Shown: positions 7,518-13,995, counted from the first letter of the stretch. The stretch: DNA of 17,068 nt from an uncultured Bacilli bacterium (GCA_944372275.1 CALVYO010000018.1:1-17068); one strand, 5' to 3'. Made by a program: numbers and translations. The notes: generated by a model not told the origin, from the sequence alone.

Positions 7518-8413
7518 ATTCACTATATAAACTATTACAAAAAGATAAAAATGTTATTTCTTGTTTATCAGATAGTGGAACCGATTACGATGAAATGATA
7601 GCACGAGAATTTCCGAATCAAGTGATTAATTTTGGAATAAGTGAAAATAATAAAGTAGCTGCAGCTGCTGGACTTGCTAGTTGCGGAAAAATTCCTTTTG
7701 TTTATACGACTAGTGCTTTTTTAGCTTATCGTTCTTATGAATTTATTAGAGACGATATTTGTTTACAAAATTATAATGTTAAATTAATAGGTATGGGAAG
7801 TGGCTTATCTTGGTCAACATTAGGACCAACTCATCATACAACTGAAGATATAGCTATTCTTTATACATTACCTAATTTAACAATTTTGTCCCCTTGTTCT
7901 CCTAAGGAATTAGAACAATGTATAAATTATGCATATAACCACATAGGACCAGTGTATGTAAGGATGGGTATGAGTAACGAAAAAGAAATATATGATGAAA
8001 ATTATAAATTCGTTTTTGGTAAAAATAATGTAATAAAAGAAGGTAAAGATGTATCTATTTATGTAACTGGAAGCATTATTGAAGAAGTAATAGAAGCAAG
8101 TAAAAAATTAGAGACAAATGGTTTTTCTATTAAAATAGTAAATGTTGCAACTATTAAACCATTTGATAAAAATAGTATTATAAATGAAAAAAACAAGTAT
8201 ATTGTTACTGTTGAAGAGCAAAATATACTTGGTGGAATAGGTAGTATCATAAGTTCAATTATTACGGAAAACAATTTAAATATTAAATTATTTAAAATAG
8301 GGTTGAATGACTCTTTTGCTAAAGGATATGGAACATATAAAGAAATGTTAAAAATGAATAATTTAGATGGTGACAGTATTTATAATATTATCAATTCAAT
8401 ATTATCGCAATAG
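7499..8413 (+). CDS. transketolase, C-terminal (pyrimidine-binding) subunit
   Basis: This 304-residue protein is the partner of the preceding subunit. INFGISENNKVAAAAGLA contains the catalytic glutamate E49 that activates thiamine diphosphate. GPTHHTTEDIAI at 109-120 is the conserved loop seen in transketolase and DXS-like enzymes. The C-terminal regulatory-type domain starts near residue 180, with VEEQNILGGIGS at 238-249. The start ATG follows GAGGAGGAG at 7482-7490, inside the previous gene. Its stop TAG at 8411-8413 lies within the 3' end of acpS on the other strand, a 23-bp tail-to-tail overlap. It is the last gene of the operon. Confidence 0.93.
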   Translation: MQKAYINSLYKLLQKDKNVISCLSDSGTDYDEMIAREFPNQVINFGISENNKVAAAAGLASCGKIPFVYTTSAFLAYRSYEFIRDDICLQNYNVKLIGMGSGLSWSTLGPTHHTTEDIAILYTLPNLTILSPCSPKELEQCINYAYNHIGPVYVRMGMSNEKEIYDENYKFVFGKNNVIKEGKDVSIYVTGSIIEEVIEASKKLETNGFSIKIVNVATIKPFDKNSIINEKNKYIVTVEEQNILGGIGSIISSIITENNLNIKLFKIGLNDSFAKGYGTYKEMLKMNNLDGDSIYNIINSILSQ

Positions 8414-8720
8414 AAACTGTATAATTTATTTCGTGTGAAATAGATAATAAAATGTTATAATTTTTAAAAATGGCAAATGGTGCGCCATTTTTTTTGTTTA
8501 ATATTTCTATTTCCTTCATATGGGGATTTTCATTGTTTAATGCTTTAATTATTGCCTCTTTAGCTGTAAATCTACCACATAAAAATTCTATTTTTTTATG
8601 ACCTTTTTTTCTTTTAAATATTTCTATTTCCTTGTCCGTTAAAACGCAATTTATAAAATTACTATCATTTATGTCTATTCTTTTATTTTCTATGATATCA
8701 ATTCCTACATTATTAATCAT
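8391..8720 (-). CDS. acpS: holo-[acyl-carrier-protein] synthase
   Basis: The start is the ATG at 8720 (109 residues). It has AGAGGA upstream and overlaps the end of the transferase gene by 8 bases. A longer frame from a TTG at 8750 has no such site. The protein shows VGIDIIE at 5-11 with D8, GRFTAKEAIIKAL at 49-61 with the metal-binding E55, the GAPF turn at 79-82 and LSISHEINYTVSIAI at 92-106. These are the AcpS hallmarks. AcpS transfers phosphopantetheine from CoA to the serine of acyl carrier proteins. It serves fatty-acid synthesis in the cell generally and would also activate the carrier at 2610-2849. It is slightly shorter than usual (about 120). The last 23 bases overlap the end of the converging transketolase gene. 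Confidence 0.93.
   Translation of the reverse strand: MINNVGIDIIENKRIDINDSNFINCVLTDKEIEIFKRKKGHKKIEFLCGRFTAKEAIIKALNNENPHMKEIEILNKKNGAPFAIFKNYNILLSISHEINYTVSIAIILN
8475..8495 (+). terminator. probable plus-strand terminator inside the acpS coding sequence
   Basis: AAATGG (8475-8480) and CCATTT (8485-8490) enclose the loop TGCG and are followed by five more T residues. An alternative 9-bp stem, AAAAATGGC (8466-8474) with GCCATTTTT (8484-8492), uses the same T-run. It lies 60-80 bases after the transketolase operon ends, in the right orientation to stop that transcript. On the minus strand the same bases encode the AcpS residues NGAPFAI. Confidence 0.6.
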
Positions 8721-9786
8721 TTTTTTTCCTCTTGAAATCAAATTTTTCAAAAATACTTTTTTTATGTTCTATTACAACATTGGTGTTTAAAACAAATAGC
8801 AAAACTAATAACATTAATATTCCATACATCACATATCCAAGTTGTCTATCAACTAAAACATATACAATAGAAGTAAATGCAAATAAAGCATCTATTAAGC
8901 AAATAATTCTTACTGTTTTTTGATGAGAAAATTTCATATTTAATAATTGATGATGGATATGGAACTTATCAGGTTTAGTAATTTTTTCATTTTTTAAATA
9001 TCTTCTTACAATAGCAAAGATAGTATCTAAAAATGGAATAGCTAATATTGCAAACGGAATAATTATCGAAGTCATTGTGACATTTTTAAATCCTAATAAA
9101 GCGATTATACTTATAATATATCCTAAGAACATCGAACCAGTATCACCCATAAATATTGATGCTGGATGACGATTATAGGTTAAAAATCCTAAACAACATC
9201 CTAACATAATAAAACATAATATAAAATTTAATCCTTGAGAACTTTTAAATACAGCAATACACCCAACGGTTAAGAAGAAAATACTACTAATGCCAGCAGC
9301 TAAGCCATCTAATCCATCAATCAAATTCATACAGTTAATAAATGATAATATAAATATTATCGTAATTGGATAAGCAAATATACCAAAATTAATATATATA
9401 CCAAAAGCACTAATACTTGATAGTAAAATGTTACCATACATTACAACCGACAAAGTTGCTAGAAATTGTCCAATTAATTTTATTTTCGCATCTAATGGCT
9501 TAATATCGTCAATCATGCCTGTTATTATAATAATAAAACTCCCTATAAATATTGAATTCATTAAATCGTTTGGTTGGCAAAAGGCCATATAACCAAATAA
9601 GAATCCTAAGAATATAGCAAGTCCTCCTAATCTTGGAATAGGTGTTTTATGAACTTTTCTTTTATCAGGAATATCCATTGCACCTATATGTTCTGCTATT
9701 TTTTTTACAATAGGAACAATTAAATATACAAATAAATAGCAACTAAAGGTTACTAATAGTATTTTAATTAATGTTTCATTTGTCAT
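8713..9786 (-). CDS. tagO: undecaprenyl-phosphate sugar-1-phosphate transferase (WecA/TagO type)
   Basis: This 357-residue polytopic membrane protein has all the MraY/WecA family blocks. They are DKRKVHKTPIPRLGG at 41-55, the aspartate pair in MIDDI (D93, D94), NLIDGLDGLAAG at 154-165, FMGDTGSMFLGY at 212-223, and the histidine motif HIHH at 276-279. The HIHH motif and the RLGG start favour WecA/TagO over MraY. The reaction joins GlcNAc-1-phosphate, or a related sugar phosphate, to undecaprenyl phosphate. This is the first step of teichoic acid or other wall-glycan synthesis. The ATG at 9786 has AGAGGTG upstream. The symbol is by family resemblance only. It probably supplies the lipid-linked primer for a polymer such as the one exported by the ABC transporter at the window start. 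Confidence 0.9.
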   Translation of the reverse strand: MTNETLIKILLVTFSCYLFVYLIVPIVKKIAEHIGAMDIPDKRKVHKTPIPRLGGLAIFLGFLFGYMAFCQPNDLMNSIFIGSFIIIITGMIDDIKPLDAKIKLIGQFLATLSVVMYGNILLSSISAFGIYINFGIFAYPITIIFILSFINCMNLIDGLDGLAAGISSIFFLTVGCIAVFKSSQGLNFILCFIMLGCCLGFLTYNRHPASIFMGDTGSMFLGYIISIIALLGFKNVTMTSIIIPFAILAIPFLDTIFAIVRRYLKNEKITKPDKFHIHHQLLNMKFSHQKTVRIICLIDALFAFTSIVYVLVDRQLGYVMYGILMLLVLLFVLNTNVVIEHKKSIFEKFDFKRKKND

Positions 9787-9921
9787 TGTTACACCTCTAG
9801 TTATAATTTTATCAAATTTTAATTAAATAGTCTATATATTTAATTACCATATTTTCCCACTTTTTTATCAAATTCTCACCACATTTATATTTTATAATTA
9901 ATATAGAAACGAGGTGAGAAT
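9787..9921. promoter_or_regulatory. divergent intergenic region with a 9-bp inverted repeat over the plus-strand ribosome site
   Basis: This 135-bp AT-rich spacer separates tagO (minus) from the small thioredoxin-like gene (plus). ATTCTCACC at 9872-9880 is the exact reverse complement of GGTGAGAAT at 9913-9921. The second arm covers part of the ribosome site GAGGTGAG of the next gene. A TATAAT box at 9893-9898 lies between the arms, with no good -35 box. If transcription starts near 9905, the repeat is a DNA operator. If it starts further upstream, the RNA hairpin would hide the ribosome site. I found no convincing tagO promoter on the minus strand. Confidence 0.5.
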
Positions 9922-10152
9922 ATAAATATTAAAATAATTGGAACTAATTGTAGTAATGGTATGAAATTATCTAAAATGGTCGATAAGGCTGTAGAAGAAA
10001 TAAATTGTAATGCAGTTATTGATAAATTAGATGATTCATCTAAAAATAAATATGGAATAAGAAATATTCCAGGGCTTGTAATCAATGGCCAAATAGTTAG
10101 TGAAGGAAAGGTGTTGTCTATAAGAGAAATAAAAAAATTATTATTAGCATAA
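9922..10152 (+). CDS. small thioredoxin-like protein (redox-active disulfide protein 2 type) with an apparent ATA start and a CxxG site
   Basis: The frame reads back from an internal ATG at 9961 to a TAG at 9904-9906 without any ATG, GTG or TTG. A good ribosome site, GAGGTGAG (9911-9918), lies exactly where an ATA at 9922 would be the start. The GAGG-to-start gap of 7 equals that of other genes here. The 76-residue product M(ATA)-N-I-K-I-I-G-T-N-C-S-N-G-M-K-L matches the beginning of small thioredoxin-fold proteins of the M-x-I-K-V-L-G-x-G-C-x-x-C type. The cis-proline block IPGLVING is at 49-56. The second active-site cysteine is replaced by G13, leaving C10 alone. Starting at 9961 would lose the first strand and C10. 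It may be a working gene with a rare start, or a decaying one. The family call is good; the function is unknown. Confidence 0.72.
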   Translation: MNIKIIGTNCSNGMKLSKMVDKAVEEINCNAVIDKLDDSSKNKYGIRNIPGLVINGQIVSEGKVLSIREIKKLLLA

Positions 10153-10182
10153 AGATTCTATTTAGAATCTTTTATTTTTTTT
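10151..10182 (+). terminator. intrinsic terminator after the thioredoxin-like gene
   Basis: AAAGATTCTA (10151-10160) and TAGAATCTTT (10163-10172) form a perfect inverted repeat with two bases between them, followed by a T-rich tract to 10182. The first arm overlaps the TAA stop codon at 10150-10152. Confidence 0.88.
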
Positions 10183-10189
10183 AAAAAAA

Positions 10190-10198
10190 TGGTATAAT
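10190..10198 (+). promoter_or_regulatory. extended -10 promoter for the phosphoglycerol transferase gene
   Basis: TGGTATAAT at 10190-10198 is an extended -10 element with a perfect TATAAT. The place for a -35 box is occupied by the T-tract of the preceding terminator and has no TTGACA. Transcription would start near 10205, only about 10 bases before the ATG at 10215 and within the ribosome site AGGTGG (10205-10210). Confidence 0.7.
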
Positions 10199-10214
10199 CA
10201 AAATAGGTGGGAAA

Positions 10215-11666
10215 ATGAAAGCTGTAAAGGAGTTATGTTTATTTATTTTATTATTTACTGCTTGTTTAATTATATCATCATCTAATGTTGTTAGTAAAAA
10301 CTTTGGATCGACATCGATTAATGAAATTCTTTTTTATGTTCAAACTAATTTGGAGAATGCTAAGTTGAGTGTTATAATTGATACAATTATTGAAGCATTA
10401 CCATTTGCTTTAGTTTTAGCTATTATTTTATATATACCAATATCAAAGATAAAAGACATTAAATTTAAAAAAATCTATCCTAATAAATTTTTAATCAAAC
10501 GAAGATTTTCTTATATAATGATTATTTTTCTAATTTCTATTATATATTCTTTATCAAATATTGGTTATATTGATTATTTGAAGTATCGTAGTAAACATAG
10601 TGAGTTATTTGAAGATTATTATGTAAGTGATGTGAAATTAGAATTTCCGAAAGAAAAAAGGAATTTAATATATATATTTGTTGAATCGTTAGAAACTACT
10701 TTTTTTAGTGAGAAAAATGGTGGTACATATGAAGAAAGTATTATTCCTGAATTAGAAGATTTAAGTTTAAATAATATTAGTTTTTCTAATAGTGATTTAT
10801 TAGGGGGAGCATATGAAATTCCAGGTACGGAATGGTCAGTCGCTGGATTAGTATCTTACACTTCAGCAACACCTATATTAGTTAATCAAGAACGAAATCT
10901 ATATGGTGAAGATAGATTCTTACCAGGATTAGTTAGTTTAGGTGATATCTTAAAAAAAGAAGGATATAATTTAGAAATTATGATGGGATCTGATGCTTCA
11001 TTTGGTAATCGTGATGTTTATTTTACTACTCATGGTGATTATGAAATATTTGATATATTTACTGCAAAAGAAAAAGAATTATTAGAACCACATTACCACG
11101 AATGGTGGGGATTCGAAGATAAAAAATTATACGAATTTGCGAAAGAAGAAATAACTAGATTAGCTAAAGAAGATAAGCCATTTAATTTTAATTTGATAAC
11201 AGCAGATACCCATTTTACTGATGGTTATTTAGATGAAAGTTGTGAAGTTAAATATGATAATCAGTACGATAATGTATATAATTGTACATCAAAAATGTTA
11301 AATGATTTTATCAAGTGGCTTAAAAAACAAGAATTTTATGATAACACTAGTATTGTTATAGTTGGAGATCATTTAAGTATGCAAGAAAATCATTTTGATG
11401 GCAAAACAGACAGATATATATACAATACATTTATCAATTCTTCTGTAACAACTGATACTAAAAATAGAATATTTACAACATTAGATATTTTCCCAACAGT
11501 ACTAGCTAGTATGAATATCAAAATTGAAGGAGACAGAATTGGTTTAGGAACTAATTTATTTTCTACTAAAGAAACAATAGCAGAAGAAATAGGAATCATA
11601 GAATTAAAAGAAGAATTGAAAAAAAATTCAAATTATTATAATCAATATATTTTAATGGAGGAGTAA
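10215..11666 (+). CDS. LtaS/OpgB-like phosphoglycerol transferase (sulfatase-fold membrane protein)
   Basis: The 483 residues comprise three predicted membrane segments (about 7-27, 54-76 and 98-118) and an extracytoplasmic sulfatase-type domain from about 150. The metal and active-site residues seen are E157 in IYIFVESLE, the likely nucleophile T205 in GTEWSVAG, H333 in TADTHFTDG, and D385-H386 in VGDHLSM. The GTEWSVAGLVSYTSATPI block resembles OpgB (phosphoglycerol transferase I) more than the classical LtaS motif. The family moves glycerol-phosphate from phosphatidylglycerol to a glycan or growing chain outside the cell. The usual LtaS has five membrane segments, so this is a shorter type. 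A likely role is decorating or building a wall polymer; the acceptor is unknown. The next gene starts four bases after its stop, so the two form an operon. Confidence 0.85.
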   Translation: MKAVKELCLFILLFTACLIISSSNVVSKNFGSTSINEILFYVQTNLENAKLSVIIDTIIEALPFALVLAIILYIPISKIKDIKFKKIYPNKFLIKRRFSYIMIIFLISIIYSLSNIGYIDYLKYRSKHSELFEDYYVSDVKLEFPKEKRNLIYIFVESLETTFFSEKNGGTYEESIIPELEDLSLNNISFSNSDLLGGAYEIPGTEWSVAGLVSYTSATPILVNQERNLYGEDRFLPGLVSLGDILKKEGYNLEIMMGSDASFGNRDVYFTTHGDYEIFDIFTAKEKELLEPHYHEWWGFEDKKLYEFAKEEITRLAKEDKPFNFNLITADTHFTDGYLDESCEVKYDNQYDNVYNCTSKMLNDFIKWLKKQEFYDNTSIVIVGDHLSMQENHFDGKTDRYIYNTFINSSVTTDTKNRIFTTLDIFPTVLASMNIKIEGDRIGLGTNLFSTKETIAEEIGIIELKEELKKNSNYYNQYILMEE

Positions 11667-11670
11667 AGTT

Positions 11671-12180
11671 ATGGACAAAAGTAAGAAAAAAGAAATAGTT
11701 AAAATGTTATTAAAAAACAAAGAAGAAATAGATGAAGAAGAATTAATGGAGTTATTGTTTGAACAACCTATTGCGGTTGATGTTGATAAATTAGATAAAA
11801 ATAATTTAAAGTTTTCGGATAAAGTAGCTGATGCAATTACAAACATTGCTGGTAGTTGGTATTTTATTATTGGATTTTCTTTATTTTTAATTATATGGAT
11901 ATTATTAAATGTATATCTATGGGATAATGTTGATCCATATCCATTTATATTATTAAATTTATTATTATCTTGTATTGCAGCATTACAAGCACCTATTATA
12001 ATGATGAGTCAAAATAGACAAGCTAAAAAAGATAGTTTAAGAAACCAAAATGATTATCGAATTGATTTAAAAAGTGAATTAATTTTAGAACAATTACACG
12101 ATCATATAGAATTAATAATTTCAAATCAAAGAAAAATTATTAAAAAATTAGAAGAAAATGATATTGACATTGAAAAATAA
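11671..12180 (+). CDS. DUF1003 family membrane protein
   Basis: This 169-residue protein has a charged N-terminal part (1-50), two membrane segments (about 62-82 and 90-113) and a soluble C-terminal part. The stretch GSWYFIIGFSLFLIIWILLN and the LNLLLSCIAALQAPIIMMSQNRQ segment (about 96-117) are characteristic of DUF1003. The family has no settled function that I know of. GGAGGAG lies inside the end of the previous gene, and the ATG is four bases after its stop, so they are co-transcribed. The TTGACA of the perR promoter lies in its last codons. In this context an envelope role is plausible, but nothing in the sequence proves it. Confidence 0.88.
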   Translation: MDKSKKKEIVKMLLKNKEEIDEEELMELLFEQPIAVDVDKLDKNNLKFSDKVADAITNIAGSWYFIIGFSLFLIIWILLNVYLWDNVDPYPFILLNLLLSCIAALQAPIIMMSQNRQAKKDSLRNQNDYRIDLKSELILEQLHDHIELIISNQRKIIKKLEENDIDIEK

Positions 12181-12192
12181 TTATTATATAAT
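12164..12192 (+). promoter_or_regulatory. perR-rbr promoter
   Basis: A consensus -35 TTGACA (12164-12169) and a consensus -10 TATAAT (12187-12192) are separated by 17 bases. The -35 box lies in the last codons of the DUF1003 gene. Transcription would begin near 12199, at the edge of the palindromic operator. Confidence 0.9.
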
Positions 12193-12199
12193 TAAATAG

Positions 12200-12220
12200 A
12201 AGTAGTAATGATTACTACTT
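12200..12220 (+). promoter_or_regulatory. Per-box-like palindromic operator of perR
   Basis: AAGTAGTAAT and ATTACTACTT flank a central G at 12210, a perfect 21-bp palindrome. Its core TAGTAAT-G-ATTACTA has the 7-1-7 form of the Bacillus Per box TTATAAT-N-ATTATAA and agrees at 10 of 14 positions. It lies just after the predicted transcription start and immediately before the perR ribosome site, so a bound dimer would block the promoter. It lacks a T-run and is unlikely to be a terminator. Confidence 0.82.
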
Positions 12221-12230
12221 TGAGGTGAAT

Positions 12231-12596
12231 ATGAAATATTCTAAACAACGACAAAAAATACTTGAAATTATTAATAATAGTTATAATCATCCGACAGCTT
12301 ATATGGTTTATGAAGAAGTAAAAAAAGATATACCTGATATAAGTTTAGGAACAGTTTATCGTAATCTTAATAGTTTAGTTGAAAATAATATGATTAAAAA
12401 AATATCTTTAGAAACTGATCGATATGATAAAAATACGGATCATTGTCATTTATATTGTATCAAATGTAATAAAATAATCGATATTGGATTATTAAATATC
12501 GATACGATGATAATGGATAATTATAATTTTAAAGTATTAAATAGTGATGTTGTTTTAAAAGGAATATGTTCTGAATGTAGAGAAAGGAAAGATTAA
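12231..12596 (+). CDS. perR: peroxide-responsive Fur-family repressor PerR
   Basis: I start the protein at the ATG at 12231 (121 residues). A GTG two codons earlier is part of the ribosome site GAGGTG. The DNA-binding half includes DISLGTVYRNLNSLVENNMI at 36-55. The regulatory metal site residues match PerR: H20, D66 (RYD), H71 and H73 (HCH), and D84 (KIIDI). An aspartate at the D84 place separates PerR from Fur. Two CxxC pairs, C76/C79 and C113/C116, form the structural zinc site. PerR senses peroxide by metal-catalysed oxidation of its histidines and then releases DNA. The palindrome just upstream suggests it represses itself together with rubrerythrin, which starts two bases after its stop. 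Confidence 0.93.
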   Translation: MKYSKQRQKILEIINNSYNHPTAYMVYEEVKKDIPDISLGTVYRNLNSLVENNMIKKISLETDRYDKNTDHCHLYCIKCNKIIDIGLLNIDTMIMDNYNFKVLNSDVVLKGICSECRERKD

Positions 12597-12598
12597 TT

Positions 12599-13138
12599 AT
12601 GGAATTAAAAGGAAGTAAAACAGAACAAAATTTAATGGCAGCATTTGCTGGAGAATCACAAGCAAGAAATAAGTATACTTATTATGCTTCTAAGGCTAAA
12701 AAGGATGGTTTTGAACAAATTGCTGCTATATTTGAAGAAACTGCAGGAAACGAAAAAGAACACGCTAAAATTTGGTTTAAATTACTACACGGCGGTAGTG
12801 TACCAAGCACAATGGAAAATTTAGAAGATGCTGCAGCTGGCGAAAATTACGAATGGACTGATATGTATGCTGGATTTGCTAAAGAGGCTAAAGAAGAAGG
12901 ATTTGACCATATCGCATATTTATTTGAAAGCGTTGCTAAAATTGAAAAAGATCACGAAGAAAGATATAGGGCTTTATTAGAAAATGTTAAAAACGAAACA
13001 GTATTTAATAAAGGTTCTGAAGAAATGTGGATTTGTCGTAATTGTGGTCACGTACACTTTGGTAAGAATGCTCCTAAAGTTTGTCCAGTATGTGAACATC
13101 CACAAAGTTATTTTGAATTAAGAAAAGTAAATTATTAA
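12599..13138 (+). CDS. rbr: rubrerythrin
   Basis: This 179-residue protein is a standard-length rubrerythrin. The diiron four-helix part (about 1-135) shows E19 in AGESQARNKY, the first ExxH in NEKEHA (E52/H55), further acidic residues in the 94-101 helix, and the second ExxH in IEKDHE (E116/H119). The C-terminal rubredoxin-like iron centre has C146/C149 in WICRNCG and C162/C165 in VCPVC. It reduces hydrogen peroxide to water using electrons from NAD(P)H through a redox partner, and it is typical of anaerobes and microaerophiles. It follows perR by two bases with AAAGGAAAG as ribosome site and ends in a terminator, so perR-rbr is a two-gene peroxide unit. Confidence 0.97.
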   Translation: MELKGSKTEQNLMAAFAGESQARNKYTYYASKAKKDGFEQIAAIFEETAGNEKEHAKIWFKLLHGGSVPSTMENLEDAAAGENYEWTDMYAGFAKEAKEEGFDHIAYLFESVAKIEKDHEERYRALLENVKNETVFNKGSEEMWICRNCGHVHFGKNAPKVCPVCEHPQSYFELRKVNY

Positions 13139-13155
13139 AAAAATTTACTTTTTTT
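13121..13155 (+). terminator. intrinsic terminator of the perR-rbr operon
   Basis: AAAAGTAAATT (13123-13133) pairs perfectly with AATTTACTTTT (13142-13152) around an 8-base loop and is followed by more T residues to 13155. The left arm is coding, and the rbr TAA stop lies in the loop. Confidence 0.88.
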
Positions 13156-13175
13156 CATATACTTTTACTTTACGC

Positions 13176-13209
13176 TTGACATTCGACAATAATGTGGTAA
13201 AATTATTGT
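13176..13209 (+). promoter_or_regulatory. promoter with overlapping inverted repeat upstream of the HTH gene
   Basis: TTGACA (13176-13181) and TAAAAT (13198-13203) are 16 bases apart, with TGG before the -10 as an extended element. ACAATAAT (13186-13193) and ATTATTGT (13202-13209) form an 8-bp inverted repeat with an 8-base gap that straddles the -10 box. It is a likely operator, perhaps for the HTH protein encoded just downstream. Confidence 0.78.
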
Positions 13210-13224
13210 AGGAGGGTTAACAAA

Positions 13225-13995
13225 ATGAATAAACTAAATGAATTATTACACGAACTTGGCATTTCAAAAGTAAAGTTAGCAAAATTTTTAGGAGTATCTA
13301 GACAAATGATATACAATTATTTGGAATTAGATAGTATTAATAAATGGCCTAAAGATAAAAAAGTATTATTATTAAATTTATTAGGAGTAAAATCAGCTGA
13401 AGAAATTTCTAAATTAAAAGTTACAACTGATTATATATATGAAGTAGATGATCGTTTGAATTCTTTAACTAAAACTCCAGAAAGTGAAAATAGTATCGAT
13501 TTTGAAGGCTTAGGTAAAAAACAAAAAATATTACTTCAAGATATTGTTGAGTTATTAAAAGAAAGAGTTGATGATGAAAATGATACAGAAGGATATTATA
13601 TATTATTATATCTATATCATTATTTACAAGCTATCGATAACTCTAAGGAATTAAAATATATATTAGGTTATGTTTCTAAAGCAGCAGGTTTTACAAAACC
13701 AATGGAATTTGTTTTTGATGAAGAACAACAATTCACATTTGAAAGTATTTTATTTTCAGCATTTTCACTATATAATGGTGGAGGAGCATCTAAAACTAAG
13801 TTAGCTGCTTCTCACGAAAGATTTGTTGCTCAAATTGAACACAAAATCGAAGAAAAAATGAGCCGTACGATGGAATTAAATACAGTTAAAGTTCAAGCTT
13901 TAAAAGAGTTAGGCTATACAGAAATTAATGAAAATAATGCTACTGAAGTGTTTGAAAAAATAGCAGAAATTCAATCAAGAAAAGTTGCTAGTTAA
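13225..13995 (+). CDS. helix-turn-helix (XRE-like) DNA-binding protein with an unrecognised C-terminal domain
   Basis: Of 256 residues, the first 35 or so form a Cro/XRE-like helix-turn-helix, with SKVKLAKFLGVSRQMIYNYL at about 15-32. It is followed by a helical segment to about 66. The rest (about 95-250) is mostly helical and acidic, with no family I recognise. There is no membrane segment or cysteine cluster. AGGAGGG precedes the ATG. The gene has its own promoter with an inverted repeat over the -10 box, which suggests self-regulation. The next gene, an HNH-like protein, follows within five bases of its stop and is probably co-transcribed. A phage-type repressor is possible, but no other phage gene is near and base composition matches the surroundings. 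Confidence 0.75.
   Translation: MNKLNELLHELGISKVKLAKFLGVSRQMIYNYLELDSINKWPKDKKVLLLNLLGVKSAEEISKLKVTTDYIYEVDDRLNSLTKTPESENSIDFEGLGKKQKILLQDIVELLKERVDDENDTEGYYILLYLYHYLQAIDNSKELKYILGYVSKAAGFTKPMEFVFDEEQQFTFESILFSAFSLYNGGGASKTKLAASHERFVAQIEHKIEEKMSRTMELNTVKVQALKELGYTEINENNATEVFEKIAEIQSRKVAS

Noticed and set aside
8721..8750. Upstream TTG start for acpS
   Set aside because: The extra ten residues are not part of AcpS. MINNVGIDI from the ATG at 8720 with AGAGGA upstream fits the family.
12200..12220. Palindrome before perR read as a terminator of the DUF1003 operon
   Set aside because: No T-run follows, and it lies at the start of a consensus promoter's transcript, so an operator is the better reading.
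12225..12230. GTG start for perR
   Set aside because: The GTG is part of the ribosome site GAGGTG; the ATG at 12231 is at normal spacing.
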